Of a DNA stretch of 64,000 nucleotides, positions 52,866 to 64,000 are shown one piece after another. The translations under genes and the position numbers were made by a program. The notes below the pieces were generated by a model that worked only from the letters and a program-made list of their open reading frames with translations, had not been told where the DNA came from and did no database searches. Position 1 is the stretch's first letter, and each line of letters begins with the position of its first letter. This DNA comes from Siderastrea siderea (taxonomy: Eukaryota > Cnidaria > Anthozoa > Scleractinia > Rhizangiidae): positions 53,349,533-53,413,532 of the forward strand of contig OZ034967.1 of assembly GCA_964030785.1 (NCBI GenBank), read 5' to 3'.

Positions 52866-54568
52866 TCTCGGTCGTTTGACGTCTTTGACCAATTTTGCTT
52901 CTTGTGTTTTTGTATTGGGTTTAGTTTGGAGGATTTTTACGTAGTGACTGAATTGAATCGTTACAACTTAGGCGTCGCATTTTTAAGACTTTAATCTCGA
53001 GGTCATATCTCATCAATTTTCTGATAACCGGTGGATTCTTGTGGCTCGCACCGTTTGTTATTCTCAGTTAAATATGACCTCTGATCGTTTGTACGACTTA
53101 ATGTGGTTTTTATGCCGCTTGTGGTGGCATATTAGGTTTGTTGAATTTGGCTCGTTTAGGAACTTGATAGGGGTTTTCAGCCTCTCATCTTATATTTGTG
53201 ACAATAAAGGATCTGAAATATTATCTACAACCGGGCCCGGCTTATTTGTTTAATTCCGGTTGCAGGATGTTGTGTTTCGCATCACGGAGTGTCATCTATA
53301 GCCACATAAATGACAAATGTTGCGCTTGGAACCATCTTCAGCATTCCGTGATTTCAAGAGATATTTCGTGAGAAAAAGAATCAAGATTCCAGGTTATAGA
53401 TGTGTCTACATACCTTAAGGGGTCCATTTTGATTCTGCAAGGGAAGAAGTTGGATAATGAGCTCCTTTCGCCTTCTTAGTCAGCAAGTATTTCTCGTGGG
53501 TTTTGGAGTGTTTTTTTGTGAAAATTGCGTGCGCGTGACGATCTACGAAAAAAAATGAAACAAAGATGAAAGAAAGGAAAGTAAGTACAATTCAAAGATC
53601 AACTCGAAGTGCGACTCGAAGTCCAACTCAAAGTCTAACTCGAACTCGAACTCGAACTCGATGTCCAACTCGAGGTTTCAGGATTCCCGTTTATTTGGAT
53701 TCGACCAGTACTCGACCGGATGGGCCGTGATCGAGAGGAAAATTCCAGCCTCTCATCTCGAAGAAGAAATGAACATTGAGTTTGGAATTTCGGTCGTCAG
53801 TAAAGTTTTAGTTCCAAGAAGCGGCCCTGTCATATCAAAAGCCCGTCAAACACTTTTACGGTTTTAGCAGTCGCCGAGGTCATTTTCTTCGTCTCCAAAA
53901 ATCCCATCGAAAAAAATTAATAAATAACGTTGAAGAAGCGGCAAATTTTTTCTACTTTCACCGAAAGTTTGAGGTCGACGCTAACGAAAATGAAACTTCC
54001 AGCGAGCCAGGAAGTTTCTGTATATCAAAAAAACATATACTTGCAGTCGGCTCTTTTTCCGTACGTTGCATCTTATTCTAATCGGGCATAATTGTAAATG
54101 AGCTCCGCCGGCAGAGGTTGTTTTCGGCCACTTTCTAAGCTCACATCGGAAAAATTTGGTGGCTAGAGACGCGAAAAATCTCCTTCAACTTCGGCCGAAA
54201 GTTTTATTTCAACGCGGAGCAAAACGAAGCAGCCAGCGAGCCGAGAGTGAGTTTTGTACTTCATCCGTGCAGACAATACTTTGTTCCGGTCGATCAGTCC
54301 CGTACCGATGTTAAAATTTAGATGAAATCTCAACTCTCAGTAGACGTGTGGATTGTGATTTTAACAGCTCTTGGAATGGCTTGGACAAACAATCACAGAA
54401 AAGCCTGTAATCTGTCTGCCCTCTCAGTAAACTAAAACGGAGTGTTGACAGCGGCTTGTGTACTGTTGCCAGATTGTTGACAAGTATCCAAAAAAGGGCC
54501 AATCAGAGTTTTGCGCTTGGAATGTACGCGCTTAATTCAAACTCCCTGGCTTTGTCTGTAAGCTTCTG
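52866..54568. other. non-coding region with (CGAACT)n microsatellite
   Basis: Contains a reverse-oriented array of AACTCG-type units at about 53601-53672, matching the one at 28597. Otherwise there are only short ORFs without recognised domains. Confidence 0.5.
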
Positions 54569-54675
54569 TAGTCTCTAATTTTCGGCGCTCCCTTCGCGTC
54601 GCGTCTCCTCGAACTTTCGCGAGCGCGTGTGTATTTTGCCCGCCCCACAATCACAATCGCCAAAATTAGAGACTA
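54569..54675. mobile_element. 107-bp MITE with TAGTCTCTAATTTT termini, copy 2
   Basis: Inverted copy of 28280-28386, of the same length, with the same terminal TAGTCTCTAATTTT/AAAATTAGAGACTA and a GC-rich interior. Confidence 0.75.
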
Positions 54676-56883
54676 CTCGCAGTCTAATTGTATTACTGTC
54701 TTCAATTAGTCTATCTAGGCTAAATGCATTGACACTTTATCTTATCTTATCAGACAGTAGTTTCTTTGCTTTGTATCCCCAGGGTTGTGAGTGATGATCT
54801 ATTTTTGTTTTTCTTTCGCGGTTGATTTTTGACAAAGCAAAGTCATGCCAGTTTTTGGTAGTTGCTGTGTATGAATTCTTTCAATGGCAATAAGATGCTT
54901 ATTTAGTCATTAAACAAGCCGGATAGATACTGTCTGGAGTTTTGACAATAAGAGCTTTAACTGGAGGTACGGCTGTGGCTCAAGCTGAAGATACAAAAAA
55001 TTGCGTTTTGATCTTTTGACGATTGCAATCTACACTTAAACCCTTGAGCGGGATAGTTTCTACAAAAACTCTGGTGCTACGTCGGTGGGAGAGTGAAACC
55101 GAGTGAAACACAACAATTTAGACTAAACAACTAAATCGTCGCCACGATCAATTCGCCTCAGGCGGAGTCGTCTTTCGGCTTAAGGAAAGATTGCATGACG
55201 CTTTCGTCGGTCACGTTTACTGTCATGAAGACTCCAATGTGCACGGTGAAACTACCGGGAATTTCGGTCAAATAAGACTCCTCCACGCTCTGTTAAATTC
55301 CACCGATCAACTTGGAGATTGACAATTTAATCTCTGATGATGGCTGAAGGTTAACTTCCAAAACAACGTTTCCTAGTTCAGCCAGGCCCTTAGGCCCTGA
55401 CCACATACTGTTCGAAAATATCCTGCTTATCAGAAAATTATTTCTTCAGGAAAGCTTGTGCCTCACTCATTTTAAGGCAACAAACAACCGCAAGAAGTCA
55501 TTTACCTCACTTTGCAGTGTCTAGTTTCGGCTGCCGGGTACGGATGTTTCGAGACTAAGTACCCGGCAGTCCAATATTTTTCGTTTTCTCATAATTTTTA
55601 CTCTGTAGTAAGGACTGTGATATCGCATTAAAGAGGAACCTGCAATAAAGTAAACACCCGCATACAAGAACAAGTGGATTAAGAACCTCCAGGCTGAAAT
55701 TCGGCATTTTTAGACACCCGTTATATTAGAACCTTACAATAAATATATGAAGACTTATTCAGGCTGACCTTGAAAAAAGTAGGTTCTTTTAAGTATACCA
55801 GCAGCTTATTATCACACGGGCTACTACAGATACACATACAACAGTCAGTTTAGTTAACCGCGTCATCGGCACTGGCTCAGCAGCTGACCGGATTCTATGT
55901 CAGACCTGAGGTTAGATCTGTTATTGCTGCAGCGACAATGAGCACTTCACCGTATCATTTAAAAGATCTGCTTATCCCTGAGAAAATGGCTCACACCCTG
56001 CTCTATATAAGAGTGTAGGGGATGACTAGTACATTGTATCTGGTGTTGTTGTTTGACCTTTTTATATGATTCATTCAGGGTCAGGTGGGTAGTGTCCGAC
56101 CTGCAGTTTACATTTATTCATGCGTCGGGTCGGTGAGGTGAAGTCATAACAAACTTGCAGCAGCTTCACAGGGTTCAAGCCTTGAAGTTTGAATCTTTTC
56201 AAACGTATTTAAGTGTGAAGTTCTTATGAAAACGATGCATAAAATGTCCGTACGAACCGAACTTCGCGCGGACAAAATTTATGGATGCCAGTTTGTCATC
56301 GTAACTTAACGTAAAAAGCTCAAGTTTTCAGATAAAGCGTTAAAGTGATCTGTATTTTTTATTATGTCGGGTCGACTGCGCACGCGTCGTACCTGTGACA
56401 TTGGGAAGCTAACAAATTTGGCGCACATGCTGACATCAGTATCTCACTCCTCGGTTGCAGAAACCTAATTTGAACAAGTAAAAAATGTTCGAAGCAAGTT
56501 CCAATGCCATTACCATTGCCATTATAAAGTTCAGCTAAACAAAAACAATCCTTTATTTCCGTTTCTTTATTACTTTTTAACTTTATTAACAACTCATTCA
56601 TTATTTTATGTTCGTGTGTTGTTTAAAGCCTGGAAAAATCGATTTCTAATCCTAGTTTCCAGCGCCAGAAAAGTTTTACTGTTAGCTTAATTTCAGTGTG
56701 TTAAATCTGAGACAACAGGATTGGAAGCAGCATTAGTTCCTTGTCCATCCTCAGTCTGCTAAGTGGAAGTCTTTCAATCTAATCTGATCCTCCTCCTGTG
56801 AAGAAATAGGGTGGAGTGAACATCGCTTATAAAGGCCACCATCGGGATAGAACTAAGGTGTGACCTTTGTACAATTAACAATT
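54676..56883. other. intergenic region, no gene recognised
   Basis: ORFs are below 80 codons and have no recognisable domains. I see no RNA gene. A small inverted pair CTGCCGGGTAC...GTACCCGGCAG stands at about 55532-55570. Confidence 0.5.
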
Positions 56884-58011
56884 AGGGACTGTGCAGTAAT
56901 TACCTGGAGGGGGGGCCGGGGCTGGGAAATGGGTAAAATAAGGCTCAAAATTAAGTCGCACCCCCCTCTCACTAAGCGAAAATTAACTTTAACCTCCCCT
57001 CACCTACTGATATTATTAAGGTCACCCCCCCCCCTCCCCTGCTTCCTCCCCGCATTGGTTCCCTCATACCTAATTTACGTGTTGGATGTCTTCCTCAGGC
57101 ACAAAACGTACTTCAAATGACTCTTCAACTATGAGTTCTCTCTATCGGAATCACTTGACTCTGATTCTGAAGTTGTGTCGTCTTCACACGAGTCAGGGAT
57201 TAAATTCTTCATCTTCCAGAACATCTCTGGCAGCATGTTTAGTTAACATGTTCTGGGAACAGAACTCTTGCAAAGACCTTTCTTCAGAGGAGGACAATTT
57301 TCCCTCGTTGAACAATTTCTTTATCTGGACACTCGGGAGAACTTTATAAGCTTACGTTATATTTACATAGATCAATTTATTGCTATTGAAGTCAACAGTT
57401 GGGTTTTCCATTCTCCTTAATTATAATACAATGTAGGCTATCCTACATTGGCCTCTTTCTTTTTCGTTGAATAACATCATAGTGTCAGGGCCGTAGCCAG
57501 ACTTTTCCGATAACCGAGGCAATTGCGAAAGCGCCGAAGGCGCGAGCTTTTAGAGGGGTCTGGGGGCATGCTCCCCCAGAAAATTTCGAAATCTAGACGC
57601 CGGCAAGCCTGATTTTTTCAGGCTTTCTTTTCGCAACTGCATAAGTTGCGTTAATAACTGCGAGGATCTTCTTTACATTTATTTCTTCATTCCGCAGTTC
57701 AAATATATGAGTTTCATATATTCATAATTTCAGATAGGAAAATGTTAAATAATCCGCCAGTTCAGAGATCAAAGCACCTCGAGTTGATATTTTTCCAGTT
57801 TAATTCCAGTGCAGTACGCAAGTATGAATATTTGAACTCTAATAGCTCTTCTACCACTTTTCCAGTTTGTGAAAAAGAGTGAAAAAGTAATGCCCCCCTG
57901 TAAGTATTAAATTTTACATCCAACCCCCCTCTCTCTAGTTGTGATTTTCCCCTATGCCCCCCCTCTGGTTTCCCAACCCCCCACCCTCCAGGTAATTATT
58001 GCACAGTCCCT
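56884..58011. mobile_element. 1.13-kb inverted-repeat element with AGGGACTGTGCARTAATTAC termini and a nested tRNA-type repeat
   Basis: The left end AGGGACTGTGCAGTAATTAC and the right end GTAATTATTGCACAGTCCCT are inverted with one mismatch. Both ends are followed inward by C- or G-rich tracts. No transposase is seen. An 87-codon ORF inside has no recognisable domain. At about 57600-57740 it holds a copy of the flank of the tRNA-like units (AAGCCTGATTTTTTCAGG, CTGCATAAGTTGC, CCGCAGTTCAAATAT). Confidence 0.65.
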
Positions 58012-58159
58012 AAATATTCACTGCAGTGGAGGTGAATGGTGGTGGATATTTGCCGAGCTGCGAAGCGGCGAAGTAAATAATTAACACTCTTCACCGACAC
58101 TGAGGTGGACAATTGTTTTAGTACCTACAAACCTGTGGACAGTCAGCGACCAATAGTTC

Positions 58160-58302
58160 CTTTTTTTGAGAAATGAAAGAAAACCTCGCCCGCGAAATCC
58201 AGAAAAATGCCGGGAGGTGAATAGCAGATACCATCTCGAGCTTGAGTAGCCAATCAGAGCGCGCGAAAAACATGTACACTCTCCACTGGTTTAGTATATA
58301 CC
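58160..58302. mobile_element. truncated copy of the GGTATATACC MITE
   Basis: Matches 5900-6039 (AAAACCTCGC, GCGAAATCCAG, GAGGTGAATAGCAG, AGTAGCCAATCAGAGCGCGCG) and retains the right end CCACTGGTTTAGTATATACC. The left terminal repeat is missing. Confidence 0.65.
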
Positions 58303-58409
58303 TGATTGATAAAACGTTGGCGGGTGCAAGGCATAAACCATGAGCGATGCGACACGATGGAATTCTGGGAAGACAGCAATGACAAGCTTGCTACTCAGTT
58401 CCATGTATT

Positions 58410-58669
58410 GTGGGGGGGGGGGGGGGGGGGGGGTTAAACCTCCCGCTTCCCGTACCCTTTAATCCCGGTTCCCGCCCTGTATTTTTTGGCTCCCGCCCCT
58501 TTGCATTTTTTCGATTGCGAAACATTGCGTAATGTTGCGTAATTTTCCCTTTTTCTCCCGCTTCCCGCCACCTTGGGAATCCCACTTCCCGCCCCCTCTT
58601 CTCCCACCTCCCGTACACCTCCCGCCCCCTTTTCTCCCGGTCTCCCGCCCCCCTGTCCCCCACCCCCAC
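58410..58669. mobile_element. G-rich MITE, copy 2 (260 bp, TGTATT target duplication)
   Basis: In its G-rich orientation it is the reverse complement of the 28988 copy; it starts GTGGGG and ends CCCCAC. TGTATT flanks it at 58404-58409 and 58670-58675. A longer G run and a few substitutions distinguish it from the first copy. Confidence 0.85.
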
Positions 58670-58675
58670 TGTATT

Positions 58676-59408
58676 GTCAGATACTGATATTGAAGATATT
58701 TTCATTCCTAAGAAGCTTTTGAAGTAGATTTAGCTATACTGTGTTAATGTTATCTCCACGGTGCCTGAAAATAGAAGTAAGTTTTCCCGCTCCCCAGAAA
58801 ACCATTGGGTTGTATCGTTCATAGTATATGCTTTCCACACGACAACTTTTTTTCAATTAGGTGTATACTGAAAAGATATAGGGCTGCAATATGATAATAC
58901 ACTTCCGGCCAGTAGGAAGCCGAGGAGATCAGAGTTACGATGGTTCGGATGAATCTCCCTCCCCTTCCTCCAACCTCCCCTCTCCCCAAAACCCCACACA
59001 CATACGAACTGAACTCATCCCTCACCCTACGCCGGACACATTTTTTCAAACAAAAAGAAAAAGCGTTAAAAAATTAAAATCACAAACGGTACGCATTTGC
59101 ACTCACACTAGTCAAATTCTCTGTTTGCGATTGTATGTCATGTTGCAAACAGTAGGAATAGGGGTGAGGGGGTGAGGGAGACTGATCTCATAACGTTACC
59201 TTGTGTAAACGGCGTTAAGACTTCTTTTTAATTCTTTTTAGAACCTTGGGAGTTAGGATTGGTGGTGAGTAATTCTGGAGCTTTTACCTATACTGAAGTA
59301 GTGTTTCAAGAAACTCGGGATTAATTAAATGTGATTCTTTAATTGATAAGAAATGTAATATTCTTGTACCTTCAATTGTTGTCACGTCGTCGAAAACTGT
59401 TGAAAGAG
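58676..59408. other. non-coding region downstream of the TSP1-ShK gene
   Basis: Contains a C-rich tract (about 58955-58990) and presumably the 3' untranslated region of the minus-strand gene ending at 59409. A minus-strand AATAAA is not obvious close to the stop. Confidence 0.4.
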
Positions 59409-61497
59409 TTAAGGACATCTTCCACAGGATTTTTTGCAGGTTTTGAGCACCACCGGATATTTTGGAGAGCATAGTCCTATGTCTTTGTATTGCTTACAGT
59501 CTGGATGTTTGTCCTCACAGGGTTCTGGTGCTGATATAACGTGAAGGAAAAAGGTAAAATCCAGGTACGGGTTTATGTTACTAACCGTTATTGTTGTTTT
59601 CTCTGAGTGGCGAAAACTATCTACCTCATCTGTACATATTAACTTAGTTCTTGGTTTAGTTATTTCTTTTCTATGGTAATTGGACATTTTAAGAGTCTAT
59701 TAAGCTTATTTTCTATTTCTTTTCTTGTAACTGTTACACCCGACTCAATTACCTAAATAGCTGTGCTTTATTCCGGTGGGACTTAGCTGGCGTAGCTTAG
59801 CTTCTCCCGCTCACTCTACTTTGCGCGAAATGTCACACCTGCCACCGAATGGCATACCGTTCTCCGAACATTTCGCGCCAACTCGAGTGAACAGAAGGAG
59901 AAGGCCTGGGTACTAAGTTGAAGGATTATTAGACTTCCCAATCAACAGCAATAATCTCTTAATGTCCCTAAAACCAACAGCGAGGCTGGGTACGTGGGAC
60001 TATACAATTTTGTAAGGTTAGTTACTTTTTCCGGAATTCCTGGTTTTCATCATTATGATAAACATGATAAAATGAGTTTGCCTGCATGAGGAACATTCAA
60101 AGACAAAAGGTAAAAACAGACATCCACAACAATTTCTGGATCTATAGTAATTTTCAAAACAAAGTTATGGAGAAATAATTTTTAGAAAAGACACAGTATG
60201 CGTCAGCTATGCATGGTGGTGGCCCTCTTTGGGGCACCCATATGGCGGCTATCAAAGTCAGTACAAGAAATGAAGCTTTTAAAAGCACTTTTCTTGTGTC
60301 TCGAATGATTCACCGTGAAAAACGTTTTGTAGATCTTTATTTAAAAGTTGAAGTGTATCGGAAAAACTCGTTCGCTGCTGTCACTTGTTGGTTTTCCGAT
60401 CAGTACACTTCAACTCGTGAATAAAAATTGTACCCATGCATTTTCCATGGAGGAGTCTTTTTTATTTTACGACTACTGTCTTAGCGACAATTTGATTTCA
60501 CGACTTTTCCGAAAATTCAGAGCTTACCACTCACGATTTTAGTCAGCGAGTACCTAGCAAAATTTGCAGTTTTACAGACGTGGTTAAATTAGCGTCTTAA
60601 TTGAAATAAACACTCTTACCAGGACAAGACTGAGTGTTACAGCTGACAGCTTCTTGTTTATCACCTAAACAAGTTTTCCCACATTTGCTCGGTGGAGGAT
60701 TGTTGCATGCTCGTGTTCTCGTTTTCTGTCCTCCCCCACAGCTTGCACTGCACTGACTCCAGTCAGACCAAGCAGAGAAATTTCCATCCACTGCAATAGT
60801 GCAAAAGGCAAAGACGTAATTCAACAGAACCAAATAAATTGCCCTTGTAAACCATGAGCTCATACAACATCGTTAGATGGACTTAAATCGACAATTAAGG
60901 GGGAAAACACAATTAAAAGAAAAAATGAACAAAAATTTTCTAAGCATCACTTTCACTTTCAGCTGAGACGTAATCAACTGAAAAACAAGTTGAGCACTCT
61001 CATATTTATTACTTTGCTATCGTGTTGTTTTGGTTGTTATGAGATTTTGAAACATGTTTATTTGACAAGACGCCGGGTGTCATCAACGTACCAGAACTGA
61101 AAGATAGCTAAGTTTGCATTTCATTCACCGGAAAGACGACGTGAAATTTGTAGAAAGCGTTTTCCTTTTTATACTCGCCTTCGTTTCCCGGCTCCCAGCC
61201 CCGTGTAATTTGATGCACGCTACAACAAAAGGGTACCACCTCTATTGTTTTAATTTACCTGGATGAGTAATTCTGTAGACATAGTTTGTATATGCAACTC
61301 CGACACACGCTTCGTCTGAATTGCCGTTGCATTCTTTAAATTCCGTGTTCTTGGCAGCCATGAAACACTTGTTAGACGGTCCATCCCTGAAATAGGTTTG
61401 AGTGGCATTCTCTCCGCTCCAACATTCTCCGTAAAACTGAAGACCGAAAACTATGAAACCTTTCTGCGAAGCTGCTCTGGCGCACAGTAAAACTTTG
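59409..61497 (-). CDS. secreted-type protein, 3' part: Cys-rich domain, TSP1 repeat, ShK domain (three exons)
   Basis: Exons on the minus strand are 61259-61497, 60620-60790 and 59409-59530. GT-AG junctions agree, and phases 2/1, 1/1 and 1/stop keep one frame to TAA (177 codons here). The first exon encodes a Cys-containing domain with FGLQFYGECWSG, which I have seen in cnidarian extracellular proteins but cannot name. The second is a complete thrombospondin type 1 repeat (WSDWSQCSASCGGGQKTRTR, then C..C..C). The third is an ShK-type six-Cys domain at the very C-terminus (CEDKHPDC...CKKSCGRC). The phase-1 symmetrical TSP1 exon is typical of shuffled extracellular modules. ShK domains also occur in toxins, but this multidomain setting points to a matrix or secreted protein. 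The signal peptide exons are upstream and were not found. Confidence 0.8.
59800..59906. repeat. imperfect inverted repeat of about 107 bp
   Basis: CTTCTCCCGCTCACTC and GCGCGAAATGT at the left are mirrored by ACATTTCGCGC and GAGTGAACAGAAGGAGAAG at the right. It lies in the 59531-60619 intron and is probably a small MITE. Confidence 0.5.
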
Positions 61498-61540
61498 CTG
61501 AAATAAAATAACAGTAGTGAGACGTTAATACAAATAAGCA

Positions 61541-61690
61541 TTTTTCGGTCCGGCCAAACGGAGTCGCAAGTTATCGCAAGTTGAAAACTTACCGGAACTT
61601 GCGACTCGGTTTGGCCATGACTTGCGTGTACTTTTCGTGTACTTTTCGTGTACTTTTCGTGTACTTTCGTGTACTTTTCGCGTCCGAGGA
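61541..61690. repeat. palindromic dispersed repeat copy 1 with an 11-bp tandem array
   Basis: TTTTTCGGTCCGGCCAAACG...CGCAAGTT is partly mirrored by AACTTGCGACTCGGTTTGGCC and is repeated in the same orientation at 62758-62850. A GTGTACTTTTC array of about five units follows in this copy only. Confidence 0.7.
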
Positions 61691-64000
61691 GAGCTTAGAT
61701 GTTCAAAACAACGATAAAAAGCCTCCCAGAAAAACACAACTTAACGTGGATCGAAATGAGATTTGCCCTATTGGTCAAAATAAAACGAGCCAATGAGAAG
61801 CAGGACATTCGATCCTTCCCGTAAGTACGTAAGCGGCAAACAACACGTGTTTCAACAGAATGATTCTAAATCATTCCACGAGACTTCCGAGACTTTACCA
61901 TAGGAGCAACTGATGAGGTTCACTGAAGAACCGAAACTCAAGTCTTGCTTGAGAAATAACACAGCTTATTCACGTGAAGCATCCTTAAGTCTTTCCAACC
62001 AGCATTTTAACTGCTGCAGGTTTAACAAATGGAGGTTTAGAAAATCGTTTACGATTTACAAACAGACCGTGACAGGAAGATGAAACAATAACCTCTTTCA
62101 GAATTGCTAAGCGCAATTAAACTGCTGGAGATGTATCTGTCGGATGCTAGTGATGCCACAAGACGATGGAGGTGAAATGTTTTAACTCCAAGTAATTCTA
62201 TTTCTAGAACCACAGCCATGAAAGTGGAGTTAAAACGACAGCGCAAGAAGCCGTAGCTTCCACTTGATCAAAGGAGACTGCAATAGTCTCAGAATAACTT
62301 GGATCCTTTAGACACTCTATACCTCATCCGTGATAAAGAAAGTTACATGTCTTGCACATAACCGCAAGCAGACATTTAATCACGGACTTAGAAACTTGGG
62401 ATCCTTTCAAAAAACATCACTCTTTAAAGCGGCTTTAAGGAATCTTGCAATCAATCTGAGCCCAAAAAGCTAACTAATTGCCAAAGAGCTAGCACACACA
62501 ATGGCACAGAGACTTAAAACGGCTCTAAGAACGTAACATAAAACCCTCCAAACAGTTTATATCACAGCTTGAGTACTCTCTTGATCAATAGGTCAACTAT
62601 ACCGGCACAATTGTTTCGCCTTTAGATCACCTTGATCAGAGGGACAAAGCTGTTGCAAATGTACTAAGAAAGCCCTATTTTGAAGGCTAGAATAACTTAA
62701 GCGACTAGCGGGAGTCGTGTTTGGCCTGTCTTTTTACTTACTCTCAATACATATAATCATTTTTCGGTCCGGCCAAACGGATTCGCAAGTTATCGCAAGT
62801 TGAAAACTTGCCGTAACTTGTGACTCGGTTTGGCCATGACTTGCGTGTACCTGGGATGGCTTGTGACGACTAGCGGTCAAATTTGATAAAACTCAAATTT
62901 GCACGCAAGTGAACGCAAATGTTCAACCGTTTGGCCACCCATCACAAGTCTGCTCAAGTTGTAGTCTCAGTATTGCTTTCCTGAGTACCGTCGCGCGCGC
63001 AATAAGCGCCCTGAAGTGGTTTTTTTTGCAACTTGCGTCGACTTTGCGACTTCGTTTCGCCACCCATGCAAAACGGTCTGACTCAAGTTGTGGTTCCTTT
63101 CTCGCCAGGGATTGACGTTCCTTTGACAGGTGTACGGGAAGTCATGGGTTCGATTCATTGGGGACTCAGATTTTTTCAGATTCTTTGTCCCACGCTTTGA
63201 CATACACTTTCCACATTTTTGGGGTCTTGGAGTCCACGAGCCCTGCATTTTTTGATTTACCTGGTGCCCTGAAGCCTTAATTAATTAAACCGCTTTGAGA
63301 CCATGAATATCATAGCATAGACAAACGCAGCAAAACAAGATAACATATCTCCACGAGTGCTCGCAGAGAAAACAGTAAACTGCAACAAAATTGTGAATAA
63401 TCGGTTTCAAAGCCATTCCCTCTTTCTTCCATGCCCTGGTTCAATCTCCTACCACACGGCTTGATTAGCACCCCAGGAAGCTTTCAAAATCTGATGATAA
63501 TATTATGGTGTATACGTAGAGTGCTAAGTTAAGATGACGTCTAGGGTGTAGAACCATGTTTTAATGAAGTCGTCCTGTAAAGAAAGGGAGGAGCAACTCA
63601 GTGTCGGAAACTGCGTTATTATATTCGTTTATTTTGTCATGATTTTAAGTGATTTTCAAGTACAAGGGTAATTAGGTGCGAACTCAATTAGCAGGAGATT
63701 TTAGAGGGATTGTATCTTTTAAGCGAGCCAAGAAAACAATTATGACAGCAACCGGACATTCCGTCCAAGGCGTTCTACGCAGAGATAAGAGAACAATACA
63801 GTGTTATGAAATATAGAGAAATCCTAGACGATAGTTTTTTCAGAGTAAATCAAAAGGTTGTAACCGACGCGTTTCAATAAAGCGAGAGAAATCACAGGCA
63901 GCCCAAGCTCACGCCTCGAGAAAGCGAGGAATTTATAAATTATTTATGGTTCTCGAGTCGGGACGTGACCTTCGAGAGAGACCGGTATTGGGTTACAAGC
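61691..64000. other. repeat-bearing region, no gene recognised
   Basis: Holds the second copy of the CGGTCCGGCCAAACGG palindromic repeat (62758-62850). A B-box-like GGTTCGATTC at about 63148, followed by TTTTTTCAGATTCTTTGT, may be a SINE remnant. Upstream exons of the TSP1-ShK gene may lie here, but I could not identify any. Confidence 0.4.

Noticed and set aside
57086..57349. 87-codon Ser-rich ORF inside the 1.13-kb inverted-repeat element
   Set aside because: Short, no domain, no similarity to a transposase that I can see.
60209..60424. 71-codon plus-strand ORF
   Set aside because: Lies in an intron of the opposite-strand TSP1-ShK gene and has no recognisable domain or splice support.

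Overview
The window is animal nuclear DNA: intron-containing genes with GT-AG junctions, low gene density and many short dispersed repeats. A rhodopsin-family receptor, TSP1 and ShK domains, a Polinton and several MITE types that I associate with coral genomes point to a cnidarian, probably a stony coral. That assignment is inference; I recognise no species.

Layout: 735-9347 (+) holds the last 12 exons of a VPS13 lipid-transfer gene. Their junctions stay in frame through 326 codons to a TGA. 9.4-17.7 kb is repeat-rich and gene-poor, with two TTAA-flanked inverted-repeat elements. 17.7-18.65 kb is a cluster of three tRNA-Thr-like copies in a repeated unit. 19290-20360 (+) is an intronless class A GPCR. 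22758-23828 (-) and 26678-27706 (+) are a head-to-head pair of TMEM121-like membrane proteins with a C2HC zinc-finger-like tail.

29324-52862 is a nested transposon. The outer element has imperfect terminal inverted repeats of about 190 bp (TAGTCCATGGGCCA...), TTA flanks on both sides, and one long minus-strand ORF. That ORF combines Cys/His modules, a FEN1/XPG-like (PIN-like) nuclease region and a CXC cysteine-rich tail. I cannot place it in a named superfamily, and it is the best candidate here for something undescribed. A 17,672-bp Polinton/Maverick (30085-47756) lies inside its last coding part, with 437-bp TIRs and a perfect GCCAGA duplication. The Polinton encodes a protein-primed DNA polymerase B, a chromodomain integrase, an adenain-like protease, an A32/FtsK-type packaging ATPase, major and minor jelly-roll capsid proteins, a PLA2-like protein, a fibre-like protein and several small virion-type proteins. 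Most of its genes start directly after an AT-rich motif resembling CTAAACTAATNATATATG. Several of its reading frames are broken or lack a start.

52.9-59.4 kb is gene-poor and carries inverted copies of repeats seen left of the nested transposon, including a G-rich MITE with 6-bp duplications. 59409-61497 (-) is the 3' part of a secreted-type gene with a Cys-rich domain, a TSP1 repeat and an ShK domain. The last 2.5 kb holds repeats only, as far as I can see.
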